Shown in pieces: positions 1 to 5,141 of a DNA stretch of 6,621 bases. The stretch comes from an uncultured bacterium (GTDB lineage Bacteria; Spirochaetota; Spirochaetia; Sphaerochaetales; Sphaerochaetaceae). Each line of letters opens with the position of its first letter. Position 1 is the stretch's first letter. The DNA lies in NCBI GenBank assembly GCA_905215015.1, contig CAJMOS010000134.1, positions 1 to 6,621 of the forward strand, written 5' to 3'. A program made the translations under genes and the position numbers. The notes beneath the pieces are model-generated. The model saw only the letters and a program-made list of their open reading frames with translations. It made no database searches and had not been told where the DNA came from.

Positions 1-101
1 AGTTCCGCCTGGAGAAAAACAAGACGGTCCACCTCTTGGGCATCGCCTTCTCCTCTACCGGACACACCGTGCAGGACTGGAAGGAAGAGGTGCTGGTTTG
101 A
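1..101 (+). CDS. C-terminal end of an AAA-ATPase-like / PD-(D/E)XK nuclease-domain protein (5' partial)
   Basis: The reading frame starting at base 3 stays open for 32 codons to a TGA at 99-101, and the gene begins before the window. The tail contains the segment LLGIAFSSTGHTVQDWKEE. It resembles the end of the widespread AAA-ATPase-like proteins with a C-terminal PD-(D/E)XK nuclease domain, where the last beta strand reads roughly 'GI-x-FS-x-x-x-R-x-I-x-x-W'. That match is from memory of the family pattern and rests on one short segment. If correct, the full protein would be about 500-600 residues with an N-terminal P-loop ATPase domain, none of which is visible here. Its cellular role is not well established. 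No clear terminator with a T-tract follows on this strand; only a small 6-bp hairpin (112-126) lies just after the stop. Confidence 0.55.
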   Translation, partial: FRLEKNKTVHLLGIAFSSTGHTVQDWKEEVLV

Positions 102-266
102 AGGGAGAGTATCGGGTTGTACCCGACTATGAGAAATAGACCAGTATTTCGCGCACCCGGAAAACATGGATATCTCTGATACCGTAGCTTTGGTTGCCCA
201 TAAATGTGGCTGGACGATACCGCCGATGATTCCTTCCGCTTCTTCCCGCAAACATCTGTATTGAGC
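98..266 (+). pseudogene. Possible decayed small gene, broken by two frame changes
   Basis: This roughly 165-base gap has protein-like stretches that only join if the frame changes twice. Bases 107-136 read EYRVVPDYEK, then meet a TAG at 137-139. Bases 136-213 in another frame read IDQYFAHPENMDISDTV followed by ALVAHKCGW. Bases 213-266 in the third frame read DDTADDSFRFFPQTSVLS with host-like codons (GAC, GCC, TTC, CGC). Each segment alone is too short to be a gene. Together they would give one continuous acidic/aromatic polypeptide of about 55 residues, as expected of a remnant that has lost bases. I do not recognise the family. No start codon or ribosome binding site supports an intact gene. 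Chance is a real alternative. Confidence 0.3.
112..126 (+). other. Small perfect hairpin after the first stop codon
   Basis: TCGGGT and ACCCGA form a perfect 6-bp stem with a TGT loop, 10 bases after the TGA of the left-edge gene. It lacks a downstream T-tract, so it is not a standard intrinsic terminator. It might protect or mark the 3' end of the transcript. It also overlaps the possible decayed gene, so it may be incidental. Confidence 0.25.
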
Positions 267-296
267 CAAAAAAAACGGAAACCAGAAGGTTTCCGT
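267..296 (-). terminator. Rho-independent terminator of the tRNA gene
   Basis: The minus strand reads ACGGAAACC, a four-base loop TTCT, then GGTTTCCGT. This is a perfect 9-bp stem (275-283 paired with 288-296) followed directly by a run of T's (complement of the A-run at 268-275). It begins five bases beyond the tRNA 3' end at 302, exactly where a monocistronic tRNA terminator is expected. The T-tract is on the minus strand only, so it should not stop + strand transcription well. Confidence 0.9.
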
Positions 297-301
297 GGGA
301 T

Positions 302-374
302 TAGCGGCGCAGGGAGTCGGACCCCGGACATACAGAATATGAGTCTGTCGCTCTACCAGCTGAGCTACGCCGCC
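302..374 (-). tRNA. tRNA with CAU anticodon, probably elongator tRNA-Met
   Basis: The 73-base minus-strand sequence folds into a full cloverleaf. The acceptor stem is GGCGGCG with CGCCGCT (a G-U at the first pair). The D-stem is GCTC/GAGC with loop AGCTGGTA, and the anticodon stem is ACAGA/TCTGT with loop CTCATAT, giving anticodon CAU. The variable loop has five bases, and the T-stem is CGGGG/CCCTG. The discriminator is A73 and no CCA is encoded, so the 3' end must be added by CCA-adding enzyme. The paired first acceptor position and the lack of three consecutive G-C pairs in the anticodon stem argue against initiator tRNA. Elongator Met and Ile2 (CAU modified by TilS to lysidine) cannot be separated for certain; G4-C69 and G5-C68 favour Met. 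Two oddities are a T-loop reading TCCGACT, with C where U55 is normally found, and U38 in the anticodon loop. Confidence 0.93.
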
Positions 375-393
375 ATTTAAATCAGCAAAAGTG

Positions 394-422
394 ACAATAC
401 CAAATTATCCGAATCATGTAAA
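394..422 (-). promoter_or_regulatory. Sigma-70 type promoter of the tRNA gene
   Basis: On the minus strand, a -35 box TTTACA (417-422) is separated by exactly 17 bases from a -10 box TATTGT (394-399). Each box is close to consensus (TTGACA, TATAAT). Transcription would start near 387, leaving a leader of about 13 bases before the tRNA 5' end at 374 for RNase P to remove. An A-run on the same strand (437-443) lies about 50-56 bases upstream of the inferred start and could act as an UP element, common in stable-RNA promoters. Confidence 0.75.
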
Positions 423-445
423 CCGTCTTTGGAATCTTTTTTTGA

Positions 446-482
446 AAATAATGCGGGAGAAGCGCTCTTGCCTCCCCCGCAT
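446..482 (-). terminator. Probable rho-independent terminator of the secreted hydrolase gene
   Basis: About ten bases beyond the TGA of the hydrolase gene (493-495), the minus strand can form a hairpin. ATGCGGG (476-482) pairs with CCCGCAT (451-457), and two further pairs form across a two-base bulge. The stem is followed by TATTTTC (444-450). The T-tract is short and interrupted, so efficiency is uncertain, but position and GC-rich stem fit. The T-rich tail runs directly into the A-run upstream of the tRNA promoter. Confidence 0.6.
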
Positions 483-492
483 GTGGCTCAGG

Positions 493-2295
493 TCATTTTC
501 CCATGCAGGATTCCACCCAGTCGATGAAATTCTGCGTGCTGGTACCGGTACGCTCCGCCATGCGGTGCTTCTGGTTCCAGATGGTCTCGAAGTCGACATC
601 CACGATTGCCGGATCCATGTTGGCGGCAAGGGCGATATTGTACTCGGTGGTGAGGGCGGTATCTCCCTGCTCGATGCCGGAACGGATTCTCCAGCACTTC
701 GCGGGAGTGCTGGACTGATATCCCTCGCTGGTCGGGGCAAGATAGTAGAGCGGGTCCATCATGTTTGCTCTGGTTGCCACGTCGTTTCCCATCTCATCGG
801 TCAACTGCATGTCTTCCTGGTAACTCTCTGGTAGCGCGGGATCCCAGTCGGCGTACTGGCTGTAGGCATCCTGGTGCTGCCCGATCAGGCTGGCAATCGC
901 CTGGTCGAAATGGACCGGTGTGACGCCGTCGCCAAAGAGCTCGTTCTCGCCTTGTCCCTTGCCGACATCGTCGAAGGCTCCGACGTCCTTGGTCGCCGGT
1001 TTCAAATGCTTGACGAACTCTGCGACGCTGGTGATGGTCACCTTGCCGGTCTCCTCGTCATACGTCACCCATTGCCCGTCGGCGTTCAGGCTGGCGATAT
1101 AGTCGGCCTTGGTCGCGTAGGTGATGCCCTGATCGCTCTGCGTGGAGGAATTCCTCTGCAGTTTGCCACCGGTGGCGGGGCCTTGGTTGCCACCGCCAGC
1201 GAACCCGCCGTCCATCTCGAAGCCAAGCTCGACGGCGGTGTAGGGGAAGGGGGTATCGGCAAGCCAGTGCTCGAGGCTTTCCTCAATCAGCCTCTTCAGG
1301 CTCTCATAGTAGGAACCGCTCATGGCAAGTCCGTCGTCTGTCTCTCTGCTTTCAAGCGACAGGTCGTTGCCTTCCGCATCCTTCAGTCCAAGGCTGTTCA
1401 GATAGAGCGGGTAGAGCCAGGCGAGGTCTGAACTCAAAGCCTTGGTGTAGGTGCCTTCCGCCCTGACTCCGGTGTCGCTGAACTGCCCCATGTTCCATTC
1501 GTAGGCCATGTCGCCGGCGCCAAGGGTGGTGATCGGGCACCAGGCCATGCAGCCGTAGGTTGCGTCGCTCAGCGCGTTGCCCTCCTTGTCCGTCATCGCC
1601 GCGCCGATCGCCTCCAGGTAGGGGGTGAACAGCGGGCTGTCGCCAGAAGCCCCGGTGACCGCGCTCTGGGCGCCACCACCGGACATGCCGAAGGTGAACA
1701 TGCGCTCCTCGTTGCCCGGAATCTGGTCGCTGTTGTAGCGCAGGTAGCGGATGCCGGCCTTCAGGTCGGTTATGCCCCACGGAGCGCCACCAGAGGCACC
1801 CATGTCGGGACTCTCGCCGAACATCGGCTTGCGGCCGCGCATGCCGACGAACACGTAGACATAGCCCTCGTCCAAATAGGTGGAAAGACCGCTCGACGAG
1901 TACTCTGTCGGGGGAAGCTGGGCCGCGTATCCGCCGGTGTTGACCGGCAGCAGGATTGGCGCGCTCTCGCTGGTATAGCCGTTGACCGTGTTGGTGGTGT
2001 TCAGCTTGACCGTATAGGTGCCGTCCCCGTTCGCAGTCGCGTCAAAGTAGGCTTCCGGGACGTAAATCGCCAACGTCTCGAAGGCGGGGGACTGGATGTT
2101 GGTGCCGTAGGGAATGCCAATCTGGTAATAGATGCCGTTCTCGCTATCGTAACGCCAAGCGCTCTGGTCGATGGCGAGCGGGTCGTTTCTTGTTTCGTTT
2201 GCGGTCGTTGTGATCCTTGGAGCGCTTGCGCAGGAAACCATGCATGTTGCGGCAAGTGTTGCAAATCCGATTCGGGTGATACGTGAATAGTTCAT
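493..2295 (-). CDS. Secreted lipoprotein alpha/beta hydrolase, tannase-like esterase family
   Basis: The 600-residue product is probably a surface-anchored esterase. It starts with a lipoprotein signal peptide: basic N-terminus, hydrophobic stretch and lipobox MVSC, with Cys22 the likely acylated residue. An alpha/beta-hydrolase fold is indicated by an oxyanion-type segment VNTGGY (118-123), the nucleophile elbow GMSGGG (203-208, Ser205), an acid region WRIRSGIEQGDTALTT with Asp545, and a late WNQKH with His577. The order and the 'GI-x-x-x-DT' and 'W-x-x-x-H' contexts match my memory of bacterial (Lactobacillus-type, 'subtype B') tannases and related feruloyl-esterase-like proteins. The usual bacterial enzyme is about 470 residues. 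The extra length lies in the leader and in a large region between Ser205 and Asp545, which includes a Gly-rich patch (363-377) and may form a lid domain. Cysteines do not flank Ser205 and His577, so the CS-D-HC disulfide motif of fungal tannases is absent. The start is ATG at 2295 with AGAGGA five bases upstream. It appears monocistronic. Gallate, ferulate, acetyl or other ester substrates are all possible. Confidence 0.8.
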   Translation of the reverse strand: MNYSRITRIGFATLAATCMVSCASAPRITTTANETRNDPLAIDQSAWRYDSENGIYYQIGIPYGTNIQSPAFETLAIYVPEAYFDATANGDGTYTVKLNTTNTVNGYTSESAPILLPVNTGGYAAQLPPTEYSSSGLSTYLDEGYVYVFVGMRGRKPMFGESPDMGASGGAPWGITDLKAGIRYLRYNSDQIPGNEERMFTFGMSGGGAQSAVTGASGDSPLFTPYLEAIGAAMTDKEGNALSDATYGCMAWCPITTLGAGDMAYEWNMGQFSDTGVRAEGTYTKALSSDLAWLYPLYLNSLGLKDAEGNDLSLESRETDDGLAMSGSYYESLKRLIEESLEHWLADTPFPYTAVELGFEMDGGFAGGGNQGPATGGKLQRNSSTQSDQGITYATKADYIASLNADGQWVTYDEETGKVTITSVAEFVKHLKPATKDVGAFDDVGKGQGENELFGDGVTPVHFDQAIASLIGQHQDAYSQYADWDPALPESYQEDMQLTDEMGNDVATRANMMDPLYYLAPTSEGYQSSTPAKCWRIRSGIEQGDTALTTEYNIALAANMDPAIVDVDFETIWNQKHRMAERTGTSTQNFIDWVESCMGK

Positions 2296-2423
2296 ACGAA
2301 TCCTCTTTGAATGTGATGAAACAGAGTGTATCCAACCGAAAGTGTTTTTGCATGAGGCTTCCTCGTGGAGAAATGCGAAATTTCGCTTGTTTTTTTCATC
2401 TCCAGTACGTACTCTTTTCTCAT
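2296..2423. promoter_or_regulatory. Divergent intergenic region with short dyads
   Basis: This 128-bp gap must hold the promoters for both the hydrolase (leftward) and the membrane protein/CYTH operon (rightward). Three inverted repeats stand out: CATGAGG/CCTCGTG around a CTT loop (2351-2367, one G-T pair), the perfect 12-base palindrome GCGAAATTTCGC (2375-2386), and AGTACGTACT (2404-2413). Any of them could be an operator. A weak rightward promoter candidate is TTGAAT (2308-2313) with TATCCA 16 bases later. A T-run (2390-2396) follows the 12-base palindrome, but the palindrome has no natural loop, so I do not call it a terminator. Confidence 0.45.
2325..2353 (-). promoter_or_regulatory. Candidate promoter for the hydrolase gene
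   Basis: The minus strand carries TACACT (2325-2330), a plausible -10 box, 17 bases from ATGCAA (2348-2353), a poor -35 box. Transcription would begin near 2318, giving a leader of about 23 bases that contains the AGAGGA ribosome binding site. The weak -35 suggests either an activated promoter or a chance match. Confidence 0.35.
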
Positions 2424-3200
2424 ATGAATGGATTCCTGATCAAAAAATCGTTTTTCGACGGCTGGGACAACCTGATCGGCATGGTGCTCCAGAACCTTGG
2501 CTATATGGGGCTTGCTGTCCTTTTCCTCTTGATCTTCAGCATGCCCCAGGGATTGGAGCCGGTCATGGTCCTGGCTCTGATTGCTTTGGCCTTCCTCAAG
2601 TCCCTCTACGCGGCGGGAGTCAACGGCATGGCCTACAGCTACGCCCGTTACGAGCGGATCGGATGGAGCGGTTTCAAACGATCGGTTTCCACCAGCATGC
2701 GGCACGTGGTGCTCGACTGGGCGCTGACCGTGCTGGTAGTCGCGCTCTTTACGGTGGTGATGCCGTTCTACATTTCCTATCGGAACCTTGTCGGTTTCTT
2801 CATCACCGTCATCCTTTTCTGGATCGGACTCGGCCTTTTGCTTGCCACCCAGCTTTACTGGGGGCTGCACTTCACCATGGAAGGTGACCGCCCGACCAAG
2901 ACCTTGAAGAAATGCTTCATCATCATGTTCGACAACATGGGCAAGATGGTCTTCATGTCGCTTTTCACCCTTGTCGACATCATCATCAGCGTCGCCACCG
3001 TCGGATTGATTCCCGGTATGGGTGGCATCGACCTGCTCCATCAGGACTTCGTCAAGCTGATCATGCTGAAGTACGACTATCTGGAGAAGAATCCCGACGC
3101 CGACCGCAAGCACCTGCCTTGGACGGACCTGCTCTACGACGACCGCGAGTCGATCGGACCTCGTTCCTTGAAGAGCATGATTTTCCCCTGGAAGGACTGA
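2424..3200 (+). CDS. YesL/DUF624-like integral membrane protein
   Basis: The 258-residue product has about five membrane-spanning segments (roughly residues 18-40, 44-66, 96-115, 121-142 and 175-197). It opens with KKSFFDGWDNL, which resembles the start of YesL/DUF624-type proteins, a poorly characterised family often found beside sugar-uptake genes in Firmicutes and spirochaetes. The hydrophilic C-terminus (about 216-258) is charged and ends in FPWKD, and probably faces the cytoplasm. The same frame is open to an ATG at 2283, but that would overlap the divergent hydrolase start and add non-conserved residues. I chose ATG 2424 because the family-like sequence starts there. No good ribosome binding site precedes 2424, and ATG 2373 (GGAG only two bases upstream) is an alternative. 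The stop is one base before the next ATG, so the two genes are almost certainly co-translated. Function unknown. Confidence 0.75.
   Translation: MNGFLIKKSFFDGWDNLIGMVLQNLGYMGLAVLFLLIFSMPQGLEPVMVLALIALAFLKSLYAAGVNGMAYSYARYERIGWSGFKRSVSTSMRHVVLDWALTVLVVALFTVVMPFYISYRNLVGFFITVILFWIGLGLLLATQLYWGLHFTMEGDRPTKTLKKCFIIMFDNMGKMVFMSLFTLVDIIISVATVGLIPGMGGIDLLHQDFVKLIMLKYDYLEKNPDADRKHLPWTDLLYDDRESIGPRSLKSMIFPWKD
3190..3196 (+). promoter_or_regulatory. Ribosome binding site of the CYTH gene
   Basis: GGAAGGA lies within the last codons of the upstream membrane-protein gene, five bases before ATG 3202. It fixes the CYTH start and implies translational coupling, since the upstream TGA (3198-3200) sits between the site and the start codon. 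Confidence 0.7.
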
Positions 3201-3201
3201 C

Positions 3202-3753
3202 ATGGGCATCGAAGTCGAGCTGAAAGCCCATGTCCGTGATCCCGAGGCGGTGAAGGCAAGACTTCCCCGCCCGTTGCGGTCCGAGGAAAAAACCGACATC
3301 TACTGGCGTGGGCAGGACGAAAGCCAGCCACGGTTCCGTACCCGTTACGAGCAGGATGGAACAGGAGAGGGGGACGTCCTTTTCACGCTGAAGGAAAAAA
3401 GCCAATCTGGCGGAATCGAGACCAACCAGGAGTTTGAGTTCACCGCTCCCGGAAAAGAGTGGGAGCAGGTCAGGCGCTTTGTCGAGAAGCTCGGCTACCA
3501 GGTCGCCATCACCAAGCACAAGAAGGGCTACGAGTCGATGATTCCGGTACCTGGGTTCGTTCCGGCCCACGCCGAGCTTTTGGAAGTGGAGCCGCTTGGC
3601 TGGTTCATCGAGATTGAGTTCGTCCTGGACCAAGCGGAGGATATCCCCCGTGCCAAGGCAGCCCTGCACCAGGTGCTGGGAGAGCTCGGCGTCTTGGCTT
3701 CCGAGGTCGAACCTCGTCCATACAACGACATGCTGCGCGAGGCCCGTAGCTAG
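3202..3753 (+). CDS. CYTH-domain protein (class IV adenylate cyclase / triphosphatase type)
   Basis: The 183-residue product is a single CYTH domain, the triphosphate tunnel fold of class IV adenylate cyclases (CyaB), thiamine triphosphatases and inorganic triphosphatases. The signature ExExK is at the start (Glu4, Glu6, Lys8). The basic residues expected to line the tunnel follow: Arg44, Arg46 and Arg48 in FRTRY, Lys64 and Lys66 in TLKEK, and KHKKGY at 105-110. The late acidic strand FIEIEF (135-140) should bind metal together with ExExK. Length is normal for the family. Metal-dependent action on a nucleoside triphosphate or polyphosphate is expected; cyclase and phosphatase activity cannot be told apart from sequence. 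ATG 3202 is supported by GGAAGGA five bases upstream, inside the end of the membrane-protein gene. Its TAG stop overlaps the stop of the convergent gene. Confidence 0.88.
   Translation: MGIEVELKAHVRDPEAVKARLPRPLRSEEKTDIYWRGQDESQPRFRTRYEQDGTGEGDVLFTLKEKSQSGGIETNQEFEFTAPGKEWEQVRRFVEKLGYQVAITKHKKGYESMIPVPGFVPAHAELLEVEPLGWFIEIEFVLDQAEDIPRAKAALHQVLGELGVLASEVEPRPYNDMLREARS
3750..3753. other. Shared CTAG stop-codon overlap of two convergent genes
   Basis: The palindrome CTAG supplies TAG (3751-3753) for the rightward CYTH gene and TAG (complement of 3750-3752) for the leftward membrane-protein gene. No space is left for a terminator between them, and no hairpin with T-tract was seen nearby on either strand. 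Transcripts from the two operons probably overlap at their 3' ends. Confidence 0.85.
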
Positions 3754-4451
3754 AAAAGCAAACTGGCAAGGATCAGGCCTATGATGGCGAAGACCGAATT
3801 GCTCCGGGCCTTCAGCTTTCCGCCAGGCAACACGGGGCCGAGCGCCCACAACGCGAAGACAAAGTCGGAAGCAGGCAGGAACAGGCTGTGCACCCCGCCA
3901 AGCAGGTTCATGAACGGAAGGACGGCCAGGACGATGCCGCTGGCGCGCTCGGCTCCTTTGGTCTGGATGGAGAGAAGCATCAGGCTCAGGGCGCTGATGC
4001 CAAGCGTGGTGACCACGACGCTCTGCATGCCATGCACCATGGTGAAGTTGCCCAGGCAGAGGAAGACGATCTTGATCGCGCAGGTCAGGTGGAAAAGGAC
4101 CGTGATGGTCCGTTCCCTGCTCTCGTCAAACAGGTGCATGACGGCATTGGAGACGAAGAAGGCGAGCAGGAAGACGCAGGAAAGCACCCAGAGGGGGATG
4201 GCGATGTGCATCACCATCAGCGCGATGACGATGCCGGCTCCGATGATGTCGATGATGGCGTTGTAGATGGAATGCGGTTTGTAGGGTTTCTTTTCCCTGC
4301 CATAGGTATCCGCGTCAAAGTTGAAGCGGAAACTTGTGCCATTCTTCAGCTGGGCGCTGAACTTCAGCTTGGACACCTGCTGGGCATGGCTGGCGATTTC
4401 GTCCACCTGCTTTTGAAAGTTCTGAAACAGTTCGTTCACATCGTGTTCCAT
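3750..4451 (-). CDS. Polytopic membrane protein of unknown function
   Basis: The 233-residue product is not recognised. Residues 1-62 are hydrophilic, with a probable amphipathic or coiled helix (about 5-30, rich in Gln, Asp, Glu and Lys) and a basic stretch before the membrane. About six or seven hydrophobic segments follow (roughly 64-82, 85-105, 118-138, 143-162, 172-192, a weaker one near 196-209, and 219-233). The protein ends inside the last hydrophobic segment. A charged loop, FDESRERT, lies at 108-115. The ATG at 4451 follows the acyltransferase stop by three bases. TGGAG about eight bases upstream, in the end of that gene, supports the start, so the two are probably translated together. 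This suggests a role in envelope or lipid metabolism, but only by association. Its stop overlaps that of the convergent CYTH gene. Confidence 0.75.
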   Translation of the reverse strand: MEHDVNELFQNFQKQVDEIASHAQQVSKLKFSAQLKNGTSFRFNFDADTYGREKKPYKPHSIYNAIIDIIGAGIVIALMVMHIAIPLWVLSCVFLLAFFVSNAVMHLFDESRERTITVLFHLTCAIKIVFLCLGNFTMVHGMQSVVVTTLGISALSLMLLSIQTKGAERASGIVLAVLPFMNLLGGVHSLFLPASDFVFALWALGPVLPGGKLKARSNSVFAIIGLILASLLF

Positions 4452-4454
4452 GAT

Positions 4455-5126
4455 TCAACTCCAGAATTTATTGTGTTTGATGTCGTCGATCAGCCGTTGG
4501 ACTTCTTCCTGTAGCGCCTGGCAGATCATCCGCTCGGCCGCCTGCTGGTCGCTCTTGGCAAGTTCCAGGGCTTGGGGAAACTCCATCGGTCTTCCGATAT
4601 TGGCGTAGTAGTTCTTGCTGACCACGGTCATGTCCCGTCCGGCTGCCAACGAGAACTTGGAGCGTACCCTTCGCCGCGGGGCGATCAGCCCGATGGGGAT
4701 GATCGGGACCGGATCGCGAAGGTAGATGCGGGCGACACCTGCGTGGAATGGCATCAGTTCCCGCTGCTCGTTCAGCACCCCCTCGGGAAAGATGAAGACC
4801 GAATCCCCTTGGCGCAGGTAGGAGACCGCGTTGTCCACTACCGTGCGGCGGTCCTCCTTGGTCAAGGCCCTGATCTGTTCCATCCAGCCAAGAAACACCC
4901 GCACCACAGGGATGCCGTACCCTCTGCCGATGACCACATGCAGGACGTCCTTGGTCAGGGTGGTGACGAAGTGGACGTCGCTGGAACTGAAGTGGTTGGA
5001 ACAGAAGATCTTGGGCCCGGGTGGCAGTTCCTCTTCCTTCCAGACACAGAAGTCGTAGTTCACGTGCAACAGCATCCTGACCCAGCTTCGGTAGATGCGG
5101 TTGAGCAATGATGCAAAGGGTTTCAC
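4455..5126 (-). CDS. PlsC-type lysophospholipid / 1-acylglycerol-3-phosphate acyltransferase
   Basis: The 223-residue product has the glycerolipid acyltransferase motifs in order: NHFSSSD with catalytic His45 and Asp50 (HX4D), a middle region with the basic residues REDRR-like around 87-94, FPEG at 113-116, and VPIIPIGL at 140-147. Such enzymes transfer an acyl chain to lysophosphatidic acid or related lipids at the inner membrane. Length is in the usual PlsC range. A strong N-terminal membrane helix is absent; residues 1-30 are only partly hydrophobic, so it may be peripheral. Acceptor specificity cannot be read from sequence, so I give no gene symbol. The start is GTG at 5126, 15 bases after the ATPase stop. 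Its ribosome binding site is weak (GGTAGGG is distant), implying coupling to the upstream gene; ATG at residue 18 is possible but would trim the domain edge. It is joined by 3 nt to an unknown membrane protein. Confidence 0.87.
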   Translation of the reverse strand: MKPFASLLNRIYRSWVRMLLHVNYDFCVWKEEELPPGPKIFCSNHFSSSDVHFVTTLTKDVLHVVIGRGYGIPVVRVFLGWMEQIRALTKEDRRTVVDNAVSYLRQGDSVFIFPEGVLNEQRELMPFHAGVARIYLRDPVPIIPIGLIAPRRRVRSKFSLAAGRDMTVVSKNYYANIGRPMEFPQALELAKSDQQAAERMICQALQEEVQRLIDDIKHNKFWS

Positions 5127-5141
5127 GGGGAAAGTGTAGCC

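Noticed and set aside
302..374. Initiator tRNA-fMet interpretation
   Set aside because: The first acceptor pair is G-U rather than a C-A mismatch, and the anticodon stem lacks three consecutive G-C pairs.
1145..1176. Two 12-base palindromes, GAGGAATTCCTC and GCCACCGGTGGC, within the hydrolase gene
   Set aside because: They lie in the coding sequence for a Gly/Ser-rich segment and are explained by codon choice; no repeated copies elsewhere in the window were seen.
874..1431. 185-codon + strand frame inside the hydrolase gene
   Set aside because: It is antisense within a gene that has a signal peptide, catalytic motifs and a good ribosome binding site; nothing supports separate coding.
2283..2423. 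Upstream extension of the membrane protein to ATG 2283
   Set aside because: It would overlap the start of the divergent hydrolase gene, has no ribosome binding site, and adds residues unlike the family; the family-like sequence begins at 2424.
2292..3299. 335-codon minus-strand open frame opposite the membrane-protein gene
   Set aside because: It is antisense to a gene with clear membrane segments, is rich in His, Asp and Gly as expected of the complement of hydrophobic codons, and has no recognisable domain.
3061..3849. 262-codon minus-strand open frame opposite the CYTH gene
   Set aside because: The CYTH gene on the other strand has all family motifs; this frame is a shadow with low-complexity Arg/Ser content at its end.
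3888..4514. 208-codon + strand frame rich in His, Asp and Gly
   Set aside because: It is the complement of a hydrophobic membrane-protein gene and crosses into the acyltransferase gene; no ribosome binding site or domain supports it.
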